The notes under the pieces are model-generated. The model did not search any database. It saw only the letters and a list, made by a program, of their open reading frames with translations, and was not told the DNA's origin. From NCBI GenBank assembly GCA_008360975.2, contig CM039181.1, positions 5,130,380 to 5,194,379 on the forward strand: a DNA stretch of 64,000 bases. The letters run 5' to 3'. Made by a program: the position numbers and the translations under genes. How positions within the stretch are numbered: position 1 is the first letter of the stretch; each line of letters begins with the position of its first letter. This stretch comes from Lichenostomus cassidix (Eukaryota > Chordata > Aves > Passeriformes > Meliphagidae). This document shows positions 10,543 through 20,670 of the stretch, in pieces.

Positions 10543-11502
10543 GTATCTTATCAAAAGCTGTTACTGTTATGCTGGTAGACATCTATATCCTTTGCAGATA
10601 CAGATCGATCTATCTATCTATATCTATCTATCTATCTATTTATGTATCTATATGTCTATATATCTATATATCTACATATATGTCTATATATCTATCTATA
10701 TATCCATATATCTATATATCTATATATCTATATATATGTCTATATATCTATATATATGTCTATATATATATATAAGGTGTTTGTGTGTGCTGCTGGTTTT
10801 GCAGAAAGAGTAAAAACTAGGGCCCAGTTTCTGTTACCTTTGGAAGACAGGTTTAGGAAAACTGTCTTACAGAGGGAGGTATAAAATACAGACTGTAAGG
10901 GTAATGGCCTGGAGCTGAGGGGATCTGCCTTGGCTCAGCATGGTGGAGATGGATTTATGCCAAAATACCTAGCAGTGATCTGGTATCTGAGGAGGTGGAT
11001 GTATGGCAGAGTCATGAGCTGCAGCTCGAATTTGTGTGTTTGTGGGAATCCAAAATACCCTGTGTATTGAGAGGTCACAAGCTTTTTGTGCTGCCACACA
11101 TACTGTGCTGTGTTATGGAATTAAGCCTGCATGAATAGAGCCTTTCTTTCCAAACACTCTTATTTCAGAACTCTCTGTCCTGTTGTTGTGGGTCTTTATT
11201 TATTTATTTAGCCTTCCATCTGCTCCACAAAACCTTGGAGTCTGAGGCTGTAGCATGGGGGTATGCTACTCCAGAGTAATTAAAATGTTCTTGTTGGCTA
11301 ATTCTGTGTATTCCAGATGTTCTGGATGTTCCATGACTATATATTTCAGGTACCCCTCTGCATGCAATTATTTTCTGAGCATTGTCCCTAGACTTAATTC
11401 TTGTCCTGAGCTTTGCATGGAAGAAAATCTGTGTTTTGAAGATGTTTTGTTGAGAATCTGAGTGTTTGTTTTGCAACAAGGCTGTTTTCTTGTCACTTTC
11501 AG
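10543..11502 (+). other. SLC37A3: SLC37A3 intron carrying a microsatellite
   Basis: A 960 bp intron. Its first 230 bases are dominated by the TATC/TA repeat at 10608-10774. A short (TTTA)n stretch lies at about 11197-11210. Confidence 0.8.
10608..10774. repeat. Compound (TATC)n / (TATATCTA)n microsatellite
   Basis: About 165 bases of imperfect tetranucleotide repeat, starting as TCTATCTATCTA and becoming TATATCTATATA with TGTC interruptions. It produces spurious open frames of repeated Tyr-Ile-Ser in all three forward frames. It is likely to be length-variable between individuals. Confidence 0.97.
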
Positions 11503-11654
11503 GATTTTTCATCGGAGGCCCTTCTAACATGATCAGCTCTGCAATTTCTGCTGACCTGGGGCGTCAGGAGGTGGTGAAAGGCAGCAGTGAGGCTCTGGCA
11601 ACAGTCACAGGAATTGTGGATGGAACAGGCAGTATTGGTGCTGCTGTGGGCCAG
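11503..11654 (+). CDS. SLC37A3: SLC37A3 window exon 11: TM10-TM11 region
   Basis: Two bases, then 50 codons, from FFIGGPSNMISSAISADLGR through QEVVKGSSEALATVTGIVDG to GAAVGQ. The GGP-N and SADLG segments are highly conserved across the SLC37 family. Human has QELIQRSSEALATVTGIVDG at the matching position. The donor is CAG/GTGAGG. Confidence 0.98.
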
Positions 11655-13331
11655 GTGAGGGAAAATAGAGGTCTGGGGGAGGAAGAGGAGTGTCTGTTGT
11701 TGTTAGAGATATTAGTGCATTCCTCACTCCACAGCTGTGTGGGGAGAGGGAAAAAAATCGAGGGTTGGGGTTTTTTTAAAAATAATTACTTAAGAAACAG
11801 CCAAGGGAATCTATCTGTTTAAACAAAGTTTCCAGAGGAAACAATTAAGAACTCAACTAAGTGTTCATAGTGCTAATGTTAAGGCACATGCATAATTCAA
11901 ATGAATTTCAGAGACTTTCATATCCTGAACTTCAATAAGCTTTGCAAAGAGTGACAAAATATGTTGCAGTTTGAGATCTTTAGAGGTGATAGCAAAACCT
12001 TCCCTTACAGAAAAGTTTATAAGAGAGTAAAATTGGAGTACCTGTTATGAATGTTACAGTGTTTATGAAATGATTTCAAATTTGCTGTTATTTGTGCTTT
12101 CTCTTTTTATCTGTGGATGTCTTTTACACCTTGTAAATCCAGCCCCACTTGCTTCAACAGTCCTTACAGGATGCTGCCAGAGGTCTGAGTACTAGAGTGT
12201 TGCAGAGGAGAAAGCTGACAGTGTGCCCACTGGGGATGTTTCCTGCTCAGATCCAAGTGTTAGCTATGTGAAAGAGCACAGTGGTGCTCTGGGGAGGATT
12301 TAGTAGAGAGATCAGCGACAGTTCTACTCCAGGCATCCTCCAGTGGTGGTAAAATACCAAGGATGGAGGCGAGACATGAAAGTTTTTTCCTAGAAAGGGA
12401 TTTGGGTTTGTGCTTACCATTGATTGCCTGATAAATACAATCATTGTAGGATAGATGCTGCTTATCTCCTGTGAACATGGAAAATTACAAGTGCTTTGAG
12501 GACATATATAAGTGCACTGTTACACTCAGTGTTCTTCTGGCATCGTCTCAGTGTTTTTGTCTTCCCACACACATACCATCCAAACTCACGTCATCCTAAA
12601 AACTGGGTCTTTGGTTCTGAAAGATTCCACCTGCCTCTCCTTCCAGCACTGCTTTTACTCCAGCAGAGACAGCCATGACATCAATCTGGGGGTGTGTGAA
12701 TAACAGCGAACGCACAATGAGCCTGTTGGAAATTCAGATCCTGCTCTGTGCTGATGTACCCAGCAGTGAAGAAGGGAGGCCCTTGTGAGGCATCTGAATG
12801 TAAATCTGCTAAGAAGGGATGCATTTTCTTGTGTGGCCTGGGCTGCCCAGTTGAGCCAGGGTGCAGCTCAGAACACAGTGTAGTCTCAAGTGTCTTGCCT
12901 AGATGGAGGGTTAAGTAGTTACTGGTTGCACAGCTCTTGAAAATATGTCCTGTGTAATTTAGAAGCCTTTCTAGAGCTTTTAGTCCTTCTGAGAGTACTC
13001 ACATCCACTTATGTCCCAGTGTTCTGTGCAGAAGCCTCGTGTTCAGCAGAGTCAATTTGTCACCCTTTGAAACTGTAGTTCAGTTCTGTCTTTGTGCTGC
13101 TCTGAGCTTCAGGATGGTGTCTCTGCTTTGCTGAAACTGTGGGTTTCATACAGAAAAAGGCTGCTGTCCTGAATCATCTCTTCTGACAGGAAAAGATCAG
13201 TTGGAAGATTTTGTGATCAGCTCTGTGTGGAGTGCTAACAGCCCACAAAGTCTAGAAAATGAAAGTGTCATGCCTGAAAGTCATGCTTATCTTCCCGGTT
13301 TGAATAATTTTCTTTTTTCATTTCTGTTTAG
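11655..13331 (+). other. SLC37A3: SLC37A3 intron
   Basis: A 1.7 kb intron. No named repeat or other gene was found. Confidence 0.8.
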
Positions 13332-13397
13332 TATCTAGTGTCTTTGATCCAGGAGAACCTAGGATGGATGTGGGTTTTCTATTTCTTCATTCTGATG
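13332..13397 (+). CDS. SLC37A3: SLC37A3 window exon 12: TM12 start
   Basis: 22 codons in phase 0: YLVSLIQENLGWMWVFYFFI followed by LM. Human has YLVSLIRDKLGWMWVFYFFI. The acceptor is TTCTGTTTAG and the donor is ATG/GTAAGA. Confidence 0.98.
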
Positions 13398-14193
13398 GTA
13401 AGAAATCACCTTTCTAAAACATTGTTTGTCAAAGCTCAATTTTCCATGGAAGGTTTTATGAGAACGTGAGAATTGTGACTGCTGATACCATTCTCAAAGT
13501 GACCTGTGGCATGGCTTTGCCTCAGGCTGTCTAGGTCAAGTGGGTTCATTTTGGATCATTTAAGGTCATGTTACCCAACAGGAGCTGAGATTGTAGCAGA
13601 GACACAAAAATACTTACCCAAAAATACCTGCATGCATTCCCTAAAGCTCATTCCAGCTGACTGATTTCCAAGGCAGGACTTTTCCCTCCTTCATCTCCAT
13701 GCTACCTAGCTCCTAATATTTTCAGAGCTGAAGTTAATCTGCTTGTTTGTTGGCTCTTGAAGCTTAGTGGAAGGAGTGGTGAGGATATTGAAACTAAACT
13801 GAAAATGCCTTGCCCCTGTTTTGCTGCTGGGGGAGAGACCTGTTGAGTCCCTGACGTCCTCAGCATCACCACAGTGATGAATGCTGCACAATTCACTTGG
13901 TCTTCCCTGCTGGAAGTGGCAGGAGATGTCTTTGCATCTGTGCTGACAAGGGAGAAGGCAGAGGTGGTGAGGAGGAAGGTTATTGAGGAGCTGAAGAGCT
14001 CATCTTCATGAAAAGGTGATCATGACAGCTGAACTTTATGAGCTTTCCTGCAAGCTCAGTCCTTCCTCTGCTGTGCCACTCTGTCATTGCTTCTCTTGGC
14101 CTGTGTCTTTCCTGGGATGGCCTTGGATGCACACTGGGGTGGGGAATGGCTAATTTTCTGTGCTAATTGTCCTGGATTTGCTTCTTCCCACAG
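13398..14193 (+). other. SLC37A3: SLC37A3 last intron
   Basis: A 796 bp intron. It ends in CTTCTTCCCACAG. Nothing else is recognised. Confidence 0.8.
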
Positions 14194-14286
14194 ACGAGTT
14201 CAACAATCCTGTTCATTTCACCGTTGATAGTGAGGGAGGTCAGGCTGCTGCTGCACGAGCGGCGCCTGCGGATGCTGGCAGAGTGA
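14194..14286 (+). CDS. SLC37A3: SLC37A3 window exon 13: C-terminus and stop
   Basis: 30 codons and a TGA stop. The start, TSSTILFISPLIVREV, matches the human TM12 end (ILMTSCTIVFISPLIVRE). The cytoplasmic tail that follows, RLLLHERRLRMLAE, is basic and differs from the human tail. Its codons are GC-rich compared with the rest of the gene. The stop codon is at 14284-14286. Confidence 0.97.
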   Translation, partial: TSSTILFISPLIVREVRLLLHERRLRMLAE

Positions 14287-16590
14287 CTGGTGCTCCCTCT
14301 GGCAGGACTGCAGCGTGGAACTGACAGCTGGGACACTCACCAGAACTCTGGGAGACTTGTTGGTTACATCTGATTCAAAATGACTCCACAAGACTTGACT
14401 GACTCGTCTTAGGCGAGCTCAGTAGTGAAGTACCAAATACCATCCTGAGACCACGGAGCTGCTGGCCTTAGCCAGACAATCCATGGGACTGATGCATTGT
14501 CCCAGCCTGCCAGACTCTTCCATGCCAGCAGTCACACCAGGGTCTCCTGTTGGGTATCTCACTCCTATACCTTTTCTTATTTATTTCTGGATGTGCTGAC
14601 CCAAGTCAGCTGTTTAAAACTGACGGTTTTTGGGAGGCTGTCTTGCGATGAATCTTGATGCTCTGTTGTACTGGTGAAATCATACAGTGCAGTTCATGGA
14701 TAGTCCTAAATTTGAGATCACCTTAGCTTTTAGAAAGGGCAAAAATAATTATTTGGAGTTTACGCTGTCCAGTTGTTTCAAAACTGCTGTTGCTAAATCT
14801 CTTCACAAAAGGACCTCTGCTATCCCTAGCTCTTGTTACATATTCCAATAGAGTCCCATGATGAGGTTACCTCTGTATTTGTTTTTAACATTTTTTAATA
14901 ATGTTACTAATCTCTGAGAAATGAGATTTCACTTTTTTTTAACTGTTGAAACAGACAAATAGTGTGCAATACTTTACTGTAATCTCTGAAATAAGCCTTA
15001 ATAGGCCCTTTGTGTCCAAAGGATCCTTGAATGGCTTCAGGGATCAGTAATGGGACACAAATACTTTCACTACAGCTTTGTTTATTAAACCTGATCAATA
15101 CTGACCAAAATGGGTGTCAGGTGACCCTCTGAAGGAAACTGACTTTATACTGGTGTCACTGACTTCATACTCCTTGGGCAATTGCTCATCTTTAGCAAAG
15201 AAGGACCAGAATGGAATTAAAGGAATTTAAGGGACCTGGCTGCTCTCAGACGAGGGCTTCCAGACAGGCACTGAAGTGTACTCATGGAGTAGCATTAATG
15301 AGCAGCTGCTGCTGTCTCCCCCCGTGCTCCTGTGGCTGCAGAGGGGACCTCAGGCTCCAGGGTTTGGAAGCTTAAGCTGTATCTTGAAGGGAAAGATAGA
15401 TGAAAATCGGCACTAAACAAGTGGTGTGGTGGTGTTTGAGTGCTTTGCACTCAAACAGCTTTGCACAGGTGACCAGCTGACACCTCTCATATTTGTTGGT
15501 GATCTTAATGGGATCATTGAGTAACTGCTCAAAAAATTGCTTTCTGTTTATGCGTTGAGATGTTTCATTGTAATAGGTCTGTGTTAACCTGCAGAATGTG
15601 TGAGCAAACACTTCGTCTAACAAGTCAGCAATGCCTGCATGGGGAGCAGCAAAATAGTTGGAGCTGAGAATTTGAAACTTTTGAAATGGGAACAGTTGCC
15701 TTTTCAAAATGTACAGTGATTTTATTTTATTTTTTAATTGATGAATGTCAATTTTTAGTCATGTGTTGATTGTAATGAGTGGAACATCATTAGTGCCTTA
15801 CGGTTTTACGGTTCTGAACGGTTACTTGGCGATTGCTGCTTTTGCAGTTACATCTCCATGTACAGTTTTGCTTAATGTGGAACTCAGTTGCCCCATTTTA
15901 TACTTTTTTTGTGTCTTTCTCTCTGGGAGGTGATTGTTACATACATCTTTTTGTTAACCCTCAAAATATTTCAGTGCTTGGGAAAACGATGCCATTAAGC
16001 TGCTACAGGACCTGAGTCCTGTTCTTGACTCTTCTCATTCCCATTCCAATTTTTGCCTGTATAATTAGAGCAGGAGACTGAGAATCTATCATCCTGTTCT
16101 CAGAATTATGCCCTGGGGTTAGTGTTCACATCTCAAGCTACTCATTAGCCCCTGTACAAACAGAATGAAATTTAGTTCTAAAATTGACGGCGGCACCGTT
16201 TGCCCCAGCAAATCTCTGGTTTCAAATTCCAACCTGGATGAACTTCTTGGCCGCCTCTCTGGGCAGCAGATAAGCTTCTGATGAAAGGTGGGGTGGGAAA
16301 GGGATGTTGGGGAGGGGAGGAGAGCCCAAGCCCTGTAACAAATGGCTTCCTGTAAACAGTTCTGTCCCCTCTTGAGAAGTGTCAGCAGTGATGGAGCGCC
16401 AAGCCCAGGCTGCATCCGAGTGTGGTGCTTCGGGGCCACCCGCAGTTAGTGAGCCTGGGGGTTGCTGCTGCTGCTGTTGGCCTGCTTTTTCAGCTCTGTG
16501 GATTTCTCCAGGGTGCTCTGAGGGAGAAGGGTTTTCAATCTGGTCGTGTCTGAACTGATCTCACGTGAATAAACATGCTTTGACTTGATC
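14287..16590 (+). other. SLC37A3: SLC37A3 probable 3' UTR
   Basis: Noncoding sequence after the stop. A variant poly(A) signal ATTAAA is at 15084-15089 and a canonical AATAAA at 16568-16573. The latter is followed about 25-45 bases on by a GT/T-rich stretch typical of a cleavage site. The end at about 16590 is inferred from that; an earlier or later end (another AATAAA lies at 16872-16877) is possible. Confidence 0.6.
16568..16573 (+). terminator. SLC37A3: Candidate SLC37A3 poly(A) signal (AATAAA)
   Basis: A canonical AATAAA hexamer with a T/GT-rich downstream stretch (GTTCTGTGTGCTTTATT) 25-45 bases on. Expression data would be needed to choose between this signal, 15084-15089 and 16872-16877. 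Confidence 0.55.
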
Positions 16591-18200
16591 TGGGCTAGTT
16601 CTGTGTGCTTTATTCCACTCTCCCCAGAGTGGTTCTGCTGAGTGTCCTCCTCGTCCTCCTCCTCACAGGTCTGGCTCTGGCAGCTGCTTTTCACTCAGCT
16701 GCTGTGGAGACCTGAGCCTTGACTAGTGCTGAAACCAAACCCTCATCCCAACCTAAAAGGGGACCATGTTCCCAGGGCTGCACTTTGGCACTGTTCCTGA
16801 TTGGGCTCACAGGAAGGTTTGTGAGAATCTCCTAACAGACATGCCCCTAATGGTGTAATTAATGGTCTTTAAATAAAGGGACCAGACCATATGTTGCCTT
16901 TATTAATTTATTTTTTGTTGATCTGCATGTAGAAGTCAGGTTCTCTTCCCCTGGAATTAACTGTACCATGCTGTGCCTTCTCTCCTGTGGCTCATTCCTT
17001 AAAACATGAATCCACATCTCTGCTTAGCTGTGTTTAAATGGACACAGTGGGGAACTCAGTGATTGTTGTTTGTGGTTTATAGTTTATATTAAATTCTGAG
17101 TCAAGCACAATATCAAACCACTGGAGAAACTCCTGTGCCTGCACATTCTGGTCCCTCAGCCCTGAGTAGTTTAGTGGTGCTATGATGCAATTCCTCAAGA
17201 AAACCAACAGTTCATATTTTTACCCTTTCTCTGTCACTTTTTTCCCCCACCTACTCATCAGGAACTTTCCAGCCTACTCTGGAAGTACTCTGAGAACTAG
17301 AGCTTTTCTTGAGTATCTGTTTGAAAATGCTGAGTAGCAAACCCCATCACCACCACTGTGATTGCAACCTCCAGACCCAAATGTGTGGGCAAGCAAAAGA
17401 GTAGGAATTGCTCAACTTCAGAAGTGCAAAAGGAAATGCATCAGAAACTGATGTCTGAGTGTTTTAGACGACAGCAGGATGTGACAGACTGACCAAACTG
17501 GTATTGGAAGAAAAGGTTTGCTTCAGTCCCAAAGCACTTTTCCTATATCAAGGAAGCAATGCTGCTGCATTCTGGTTTTCTTGGAAGTGTAGAACCCAAA
17601 TGATAGGGATGTCTGCCTGGTTGGTACCACAGTGCTCTCCAAAGCAGGGAGAACTGAGCTTCTGCTCTAAGTACTGGGCAGCCTTACAGAGCATGTGAGC
17701 TGCTTGTCCTCACCAAACCCAGGAGAACAGCTTTCCCTTCTGCTGGAGAGTGGGAGGAGAAGCAGCAGCATGCTTTAGGGGTTGTTTTCCGCCAGAGATA
17801 AAAGGAGAAAATATTTTGAGCTAGTCCCACAGACCTCAGCAGCACAAGCACTGCCTGCTCAGGGATGTCTCGGACACATTGCGCTCTGGTTACTCTCCTG
17901 TAATTTAACCCTCGATCCAGCTGTGGCCAAAGTGCTCTGCCAAACCTGTTTGTAATTTCTCCCCCCTCCTTTTCTGGGTTCTTTTCTAACTGGAATTGCC
18001 TACAGGGATGTTTTGGGTTCTGCATTGCAAAAGTTTTCTAAGGCACAGCATGCCCACCTCCCTGCATCTTTGTCAAGCCTTATCTAATCCTTTTAGTAAA
18101 CAGCTTCCCTCCTGCAGAAGGCTGTAAATACAAGCTCTTAGGACGCTGTGTGAGGCTGGACTGGGGCTCCCTGTGCTGTGGACATGCCCATGAAAATATC
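16591..18200. other. Intergenic, no gene recognised
   Basis: Unique-looking sequence between the SLC37A3 end and the CR1 fragment. A further AATAAA is at 16872-16877. Open frames of up to about 113 codons on either strand lack splice context, codon bias or similarity I recognise. Confidence 0.6.
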
Positions 18201-18346
18201 CTCCATCCCTGGAAGGGTTTAAACCCAGGTTGGATGGGCTCTGAGCAACCTGGTCTAGTGGAAAGTGTCCCTGCTTACAAAAGCAGGGTTGGAACTAGAT
18301 GATCATTAAGGTCCTTTCTAAGTCACACCATTCTGTGGTTCTATTG
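18201..18346 (+). mobile_element. CR1 LINE 3' end
   Basis: The sequence runs from CCCTGGAAGGGTTTAAACCC through GATGGGCTCTGAGCAACCTG, GGTTGGAACTAGATGATCAT and TAAGGTCCTTTCTAAG to ATTCTGTGGTTCTATTG. This is the standard 3' tail of avian CR1 elements, ending in the 8 bp ATTCTRTG-type repeats. It is 5'-truncated, as is usual for CR1, and moderately diverged. The small open frame starting at 18299 is CR1-derived at its start. Confidence 0.95.
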
Positions 18347-20564
18347 AAGCCTTTCAGAAACCTCCTACAGCAGGACAGCTATGTCCTCACTTTTACTCCT
18401 GATTGTCAGGTGGGATTTGTTACTAGAAAGTCACTCATCTGCTCTGGGGTTCATGGCAGAGAAAAGGATGTGGGGCTGACAAAAGCTGCTGCTTGCCTGC
18501 AGAGAGGGCCAAAGATGACAAAGCAATTGGGTTTCAGTCCACTGCATTATGCAGCTGGGAAGGAGGAAGAGGAACATGGAGCCATGGCGTCAGCAAGGTG
18601 GGTGCCAGCCTGGTGATGAGGGAATCTGGCCTTTGCTCCCAGATGGCAAAATCCCAGTTGGTCTATGCATTTGGTTCCACTGTACTTTGCCACCTGCTTT
18701 GGCTGCTGTTTTGCTCTCAGTTGGATAAGGATCTCTGCCTGTCTTCTCCAACTTTATTGAGCACAATTTTCTCAACTGCATTCACTTCTTACACAGAAAG
18801 GGAGCAGGGAGCTGTTTTGGAGGGTTTATCATAAGACAAGGACTAGGTTTGCTGACTCTTTCCTTTGCTCTTCTCTTCCTAATTCCACTGTTTCTCCTTA
18901 GTTTACCTGTTTGAGCTCAGATGCACAGGGCCATTTTTCCTGTCCCCAGTCTGTTTTCCTTGTGGCAGCTTGTCTCCAGGACCAGAGGAGGAGACAGTAT
19001 TTTCTGTGCTAACAGAGTGATCTTTGTTGTAATGCTGTTGTAGAGCGGGTGGATGTGATTGCTGACAGACGTATTCCTTCTGCTAGGGTGTGGATTAAGG
19101 CTGAAGGTGACTTTGTTCCTTCATAAATTCACTGACTTTCCCCAGGGAACTGAAGGGGCAGGACTGGGAGGGGAGAAGTATGATAAATGAAAGTGTCAGA
19201 AGGAAATGAACTCACAGAGGCCACACTATCAAAGAACAAATGTGTGCTCTGAGAGGAGCTCTCACCATCGCTCAAGGTACCACTCAGGGGGTTAAAAAAC
19301 CCAGGAGGATGCTCAGTGAGAAGCTGAGCATGGCTCCCTGCAGGCTGCTGTCCCAGTGTAATTGCCTGGGTAAGTGGATTAGCAAGCAGCAGCGTGGCTG
19401 GTTCAGGGTTAGGAGGCTCTGAGGGGTGAGGACAGCCCTGTCCCTCACCAGAGCACCAGATGCAGGCAGTGCTTGCTGCAGGATAGCATTGCTCCCTTCC
19501 AGTCAGAGCTGTGTGATGCCCAAGCTGTGCCTGCCGGCTGGTTGTCACTGCGGGGGCTCGCTGGGAAGAGTCCCATGGAAACTGCTCCTTTCAGAGCTAT
19601 CACTAGTCCTTATCTGCCGCGAGGTGGGTATGGTGACAGCAAATCACGTCTTGGGACACTTCTTTGCCTTTGTTGCCATGGGAATCGGTGTCTTCCGCAG
19701 CTTTGTCTTCTGTGAAAAAAAGAGGAGCATTGTTACCTCCCCTGGCTTGGTCACCAAAACGTGCTGAGGGTGAGAGGGGGTTGTGGTCAGCCACAGAGCC
19801 CTTGGAGAAAACCTCTGTGCTGGGGACAGGCTGGCAGGTCATTTTGCCTCAAATCTCCCCCAGCCGTGCAGGTCCCTGTGCCACATCTGCCACACCTGCA
19901 CTGGGGTGGTGATGCAGAGCAAAAAGCAGAGGCATCACTGGCCCAGGTGGCCTTGCCCCACCAGCCCTGGGTGCCAGATGCCATCAGACCTGCCAGAGGA
20001 GCAGGGACCTGCCCTTGCATCCACCCTGCGGGGAGGTGGAGGAATCTGGGTCACGTCTGACGTGCCAAAACATGACATCAGTTCAAAAGTCTGGTGTGGC
20101 ACAGAGAGTCAAACACAGGAACTCAGGTGGGGTCCCCTGCCTTTGGGGGTGTTGTAGGGTATGGACAGAGGTGTAGCAGATTTGTAGGAAAGGTACTGTG
20201 TGCTGTGTCCCTCCCTGGGTGACTGAGTAGCCCCAGCAGGGATGTGGCAGCTGTGCAGCTCGTCCTTCACAACCAGGCACTGTGGAGCCACTGAGGTGAC
20301 CCAAGGATTTTCCGCAAAGTTGGGTTTCTAACCCAAAATCTGCATCTCTCCCGTGCTTCAGTCCATGATCCAGCCCTTTTGAGTGTGGTAGGGAGCTCCC
20401 TGTGTTTGTACCATTCGTCTCACCCCTACCTCCCAGCCCACACTTGTGTCATTTCCTTAGAATTGCAACTGATCTCTATTTCAGTTACACTTGTAGTGTG
20501 GATTCCAATACCCACTTAAAAGGTGTCTATCTGCCCCAAACTCCTACGTAATACAGTGGTGGTG
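18347..20564. other. Intergenic, no gene recognised
   Basis: GC content rises after about 19.1 kb. Overlapping open frames on both strands (about 19.1-20.2 kb, up to 139 codons) look like chance products of low stop density. Confidence 0.6.
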
Positions 20565-20670
20565 TTATTTCCCCAGTACTGAGGAACTGAGTCAGAGGGA
20601 GGCTGAATGACACATCCGAGGTTACCCAAAGGGGCTGAGCCCTGCTGGGAACCACATCTGGAAGTTCCTC
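20565..20670 (-). repeat. MIR-like ancient SINE fragment
   Basis: Reading + strand: TTTCCCCAGTACTGAGGAAC, then TGAGTCAGAGGGAGGCTGAATGAC in two steps, GAGGTTACCCAAAGGGG, and CTGGGAACCACATCTGG. This parallels the reverse complement of MIR (gaggaaactgag..cagagaggttaag..gacttgccc..aggtcac) as I recall it, with about one mismatch in four. It may instead be another core-SINE of reptile or amniote origin. Confidence 0.6.

Larger units (their letters stand above)
824..16590 (+). other. SLC37A3: SLC37A3 gene, 3' part (13 coding exons plus 3' UTR)
   Basis: SLC37A3 is a 12-helix major facilitator superfamily transporter of the sugar-phosphate exchanger family. Published work places the mammalian protein in lysosomes in complex with ATRAID, where it releases nitrogen-containing bisphosphonates; its natural substrate is unsettled. 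Here 13 exons (824-897, 1024-1116, 1564-1647, 2777-2922, 3547-3643, 4291-4375, 5431-5615, 7976-8117, 9348-9449, 10495-10542, 11503-11654, 13332-13397, 14194-14286) join with consistent phases and no internal stop into 454 codons before TGA. Most of the product matches human SLC37A3 from memory at high identity, for example GIVGDRLNLRWVLSFGMCSS and FFIGGPSNMISSAISADLGR. The MFS loop 2-3 motif (GIVGDRLNLR) and its C-half counterpart (GGTIQGLISD) are intact. The first ~43 residues are encoded upstream of the window. Identification as SLC37A3 rather than A1, A2 or A4 rests on this match and on KDM7A lying downstream. Confidence 0.96.

Noticed and set aside
10436..10884. Open frames rich in Tyr-Ile-Ser
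   Set aside because: They are translations of the TATC/TA microsatellite in SLC37A3 intron sequence.
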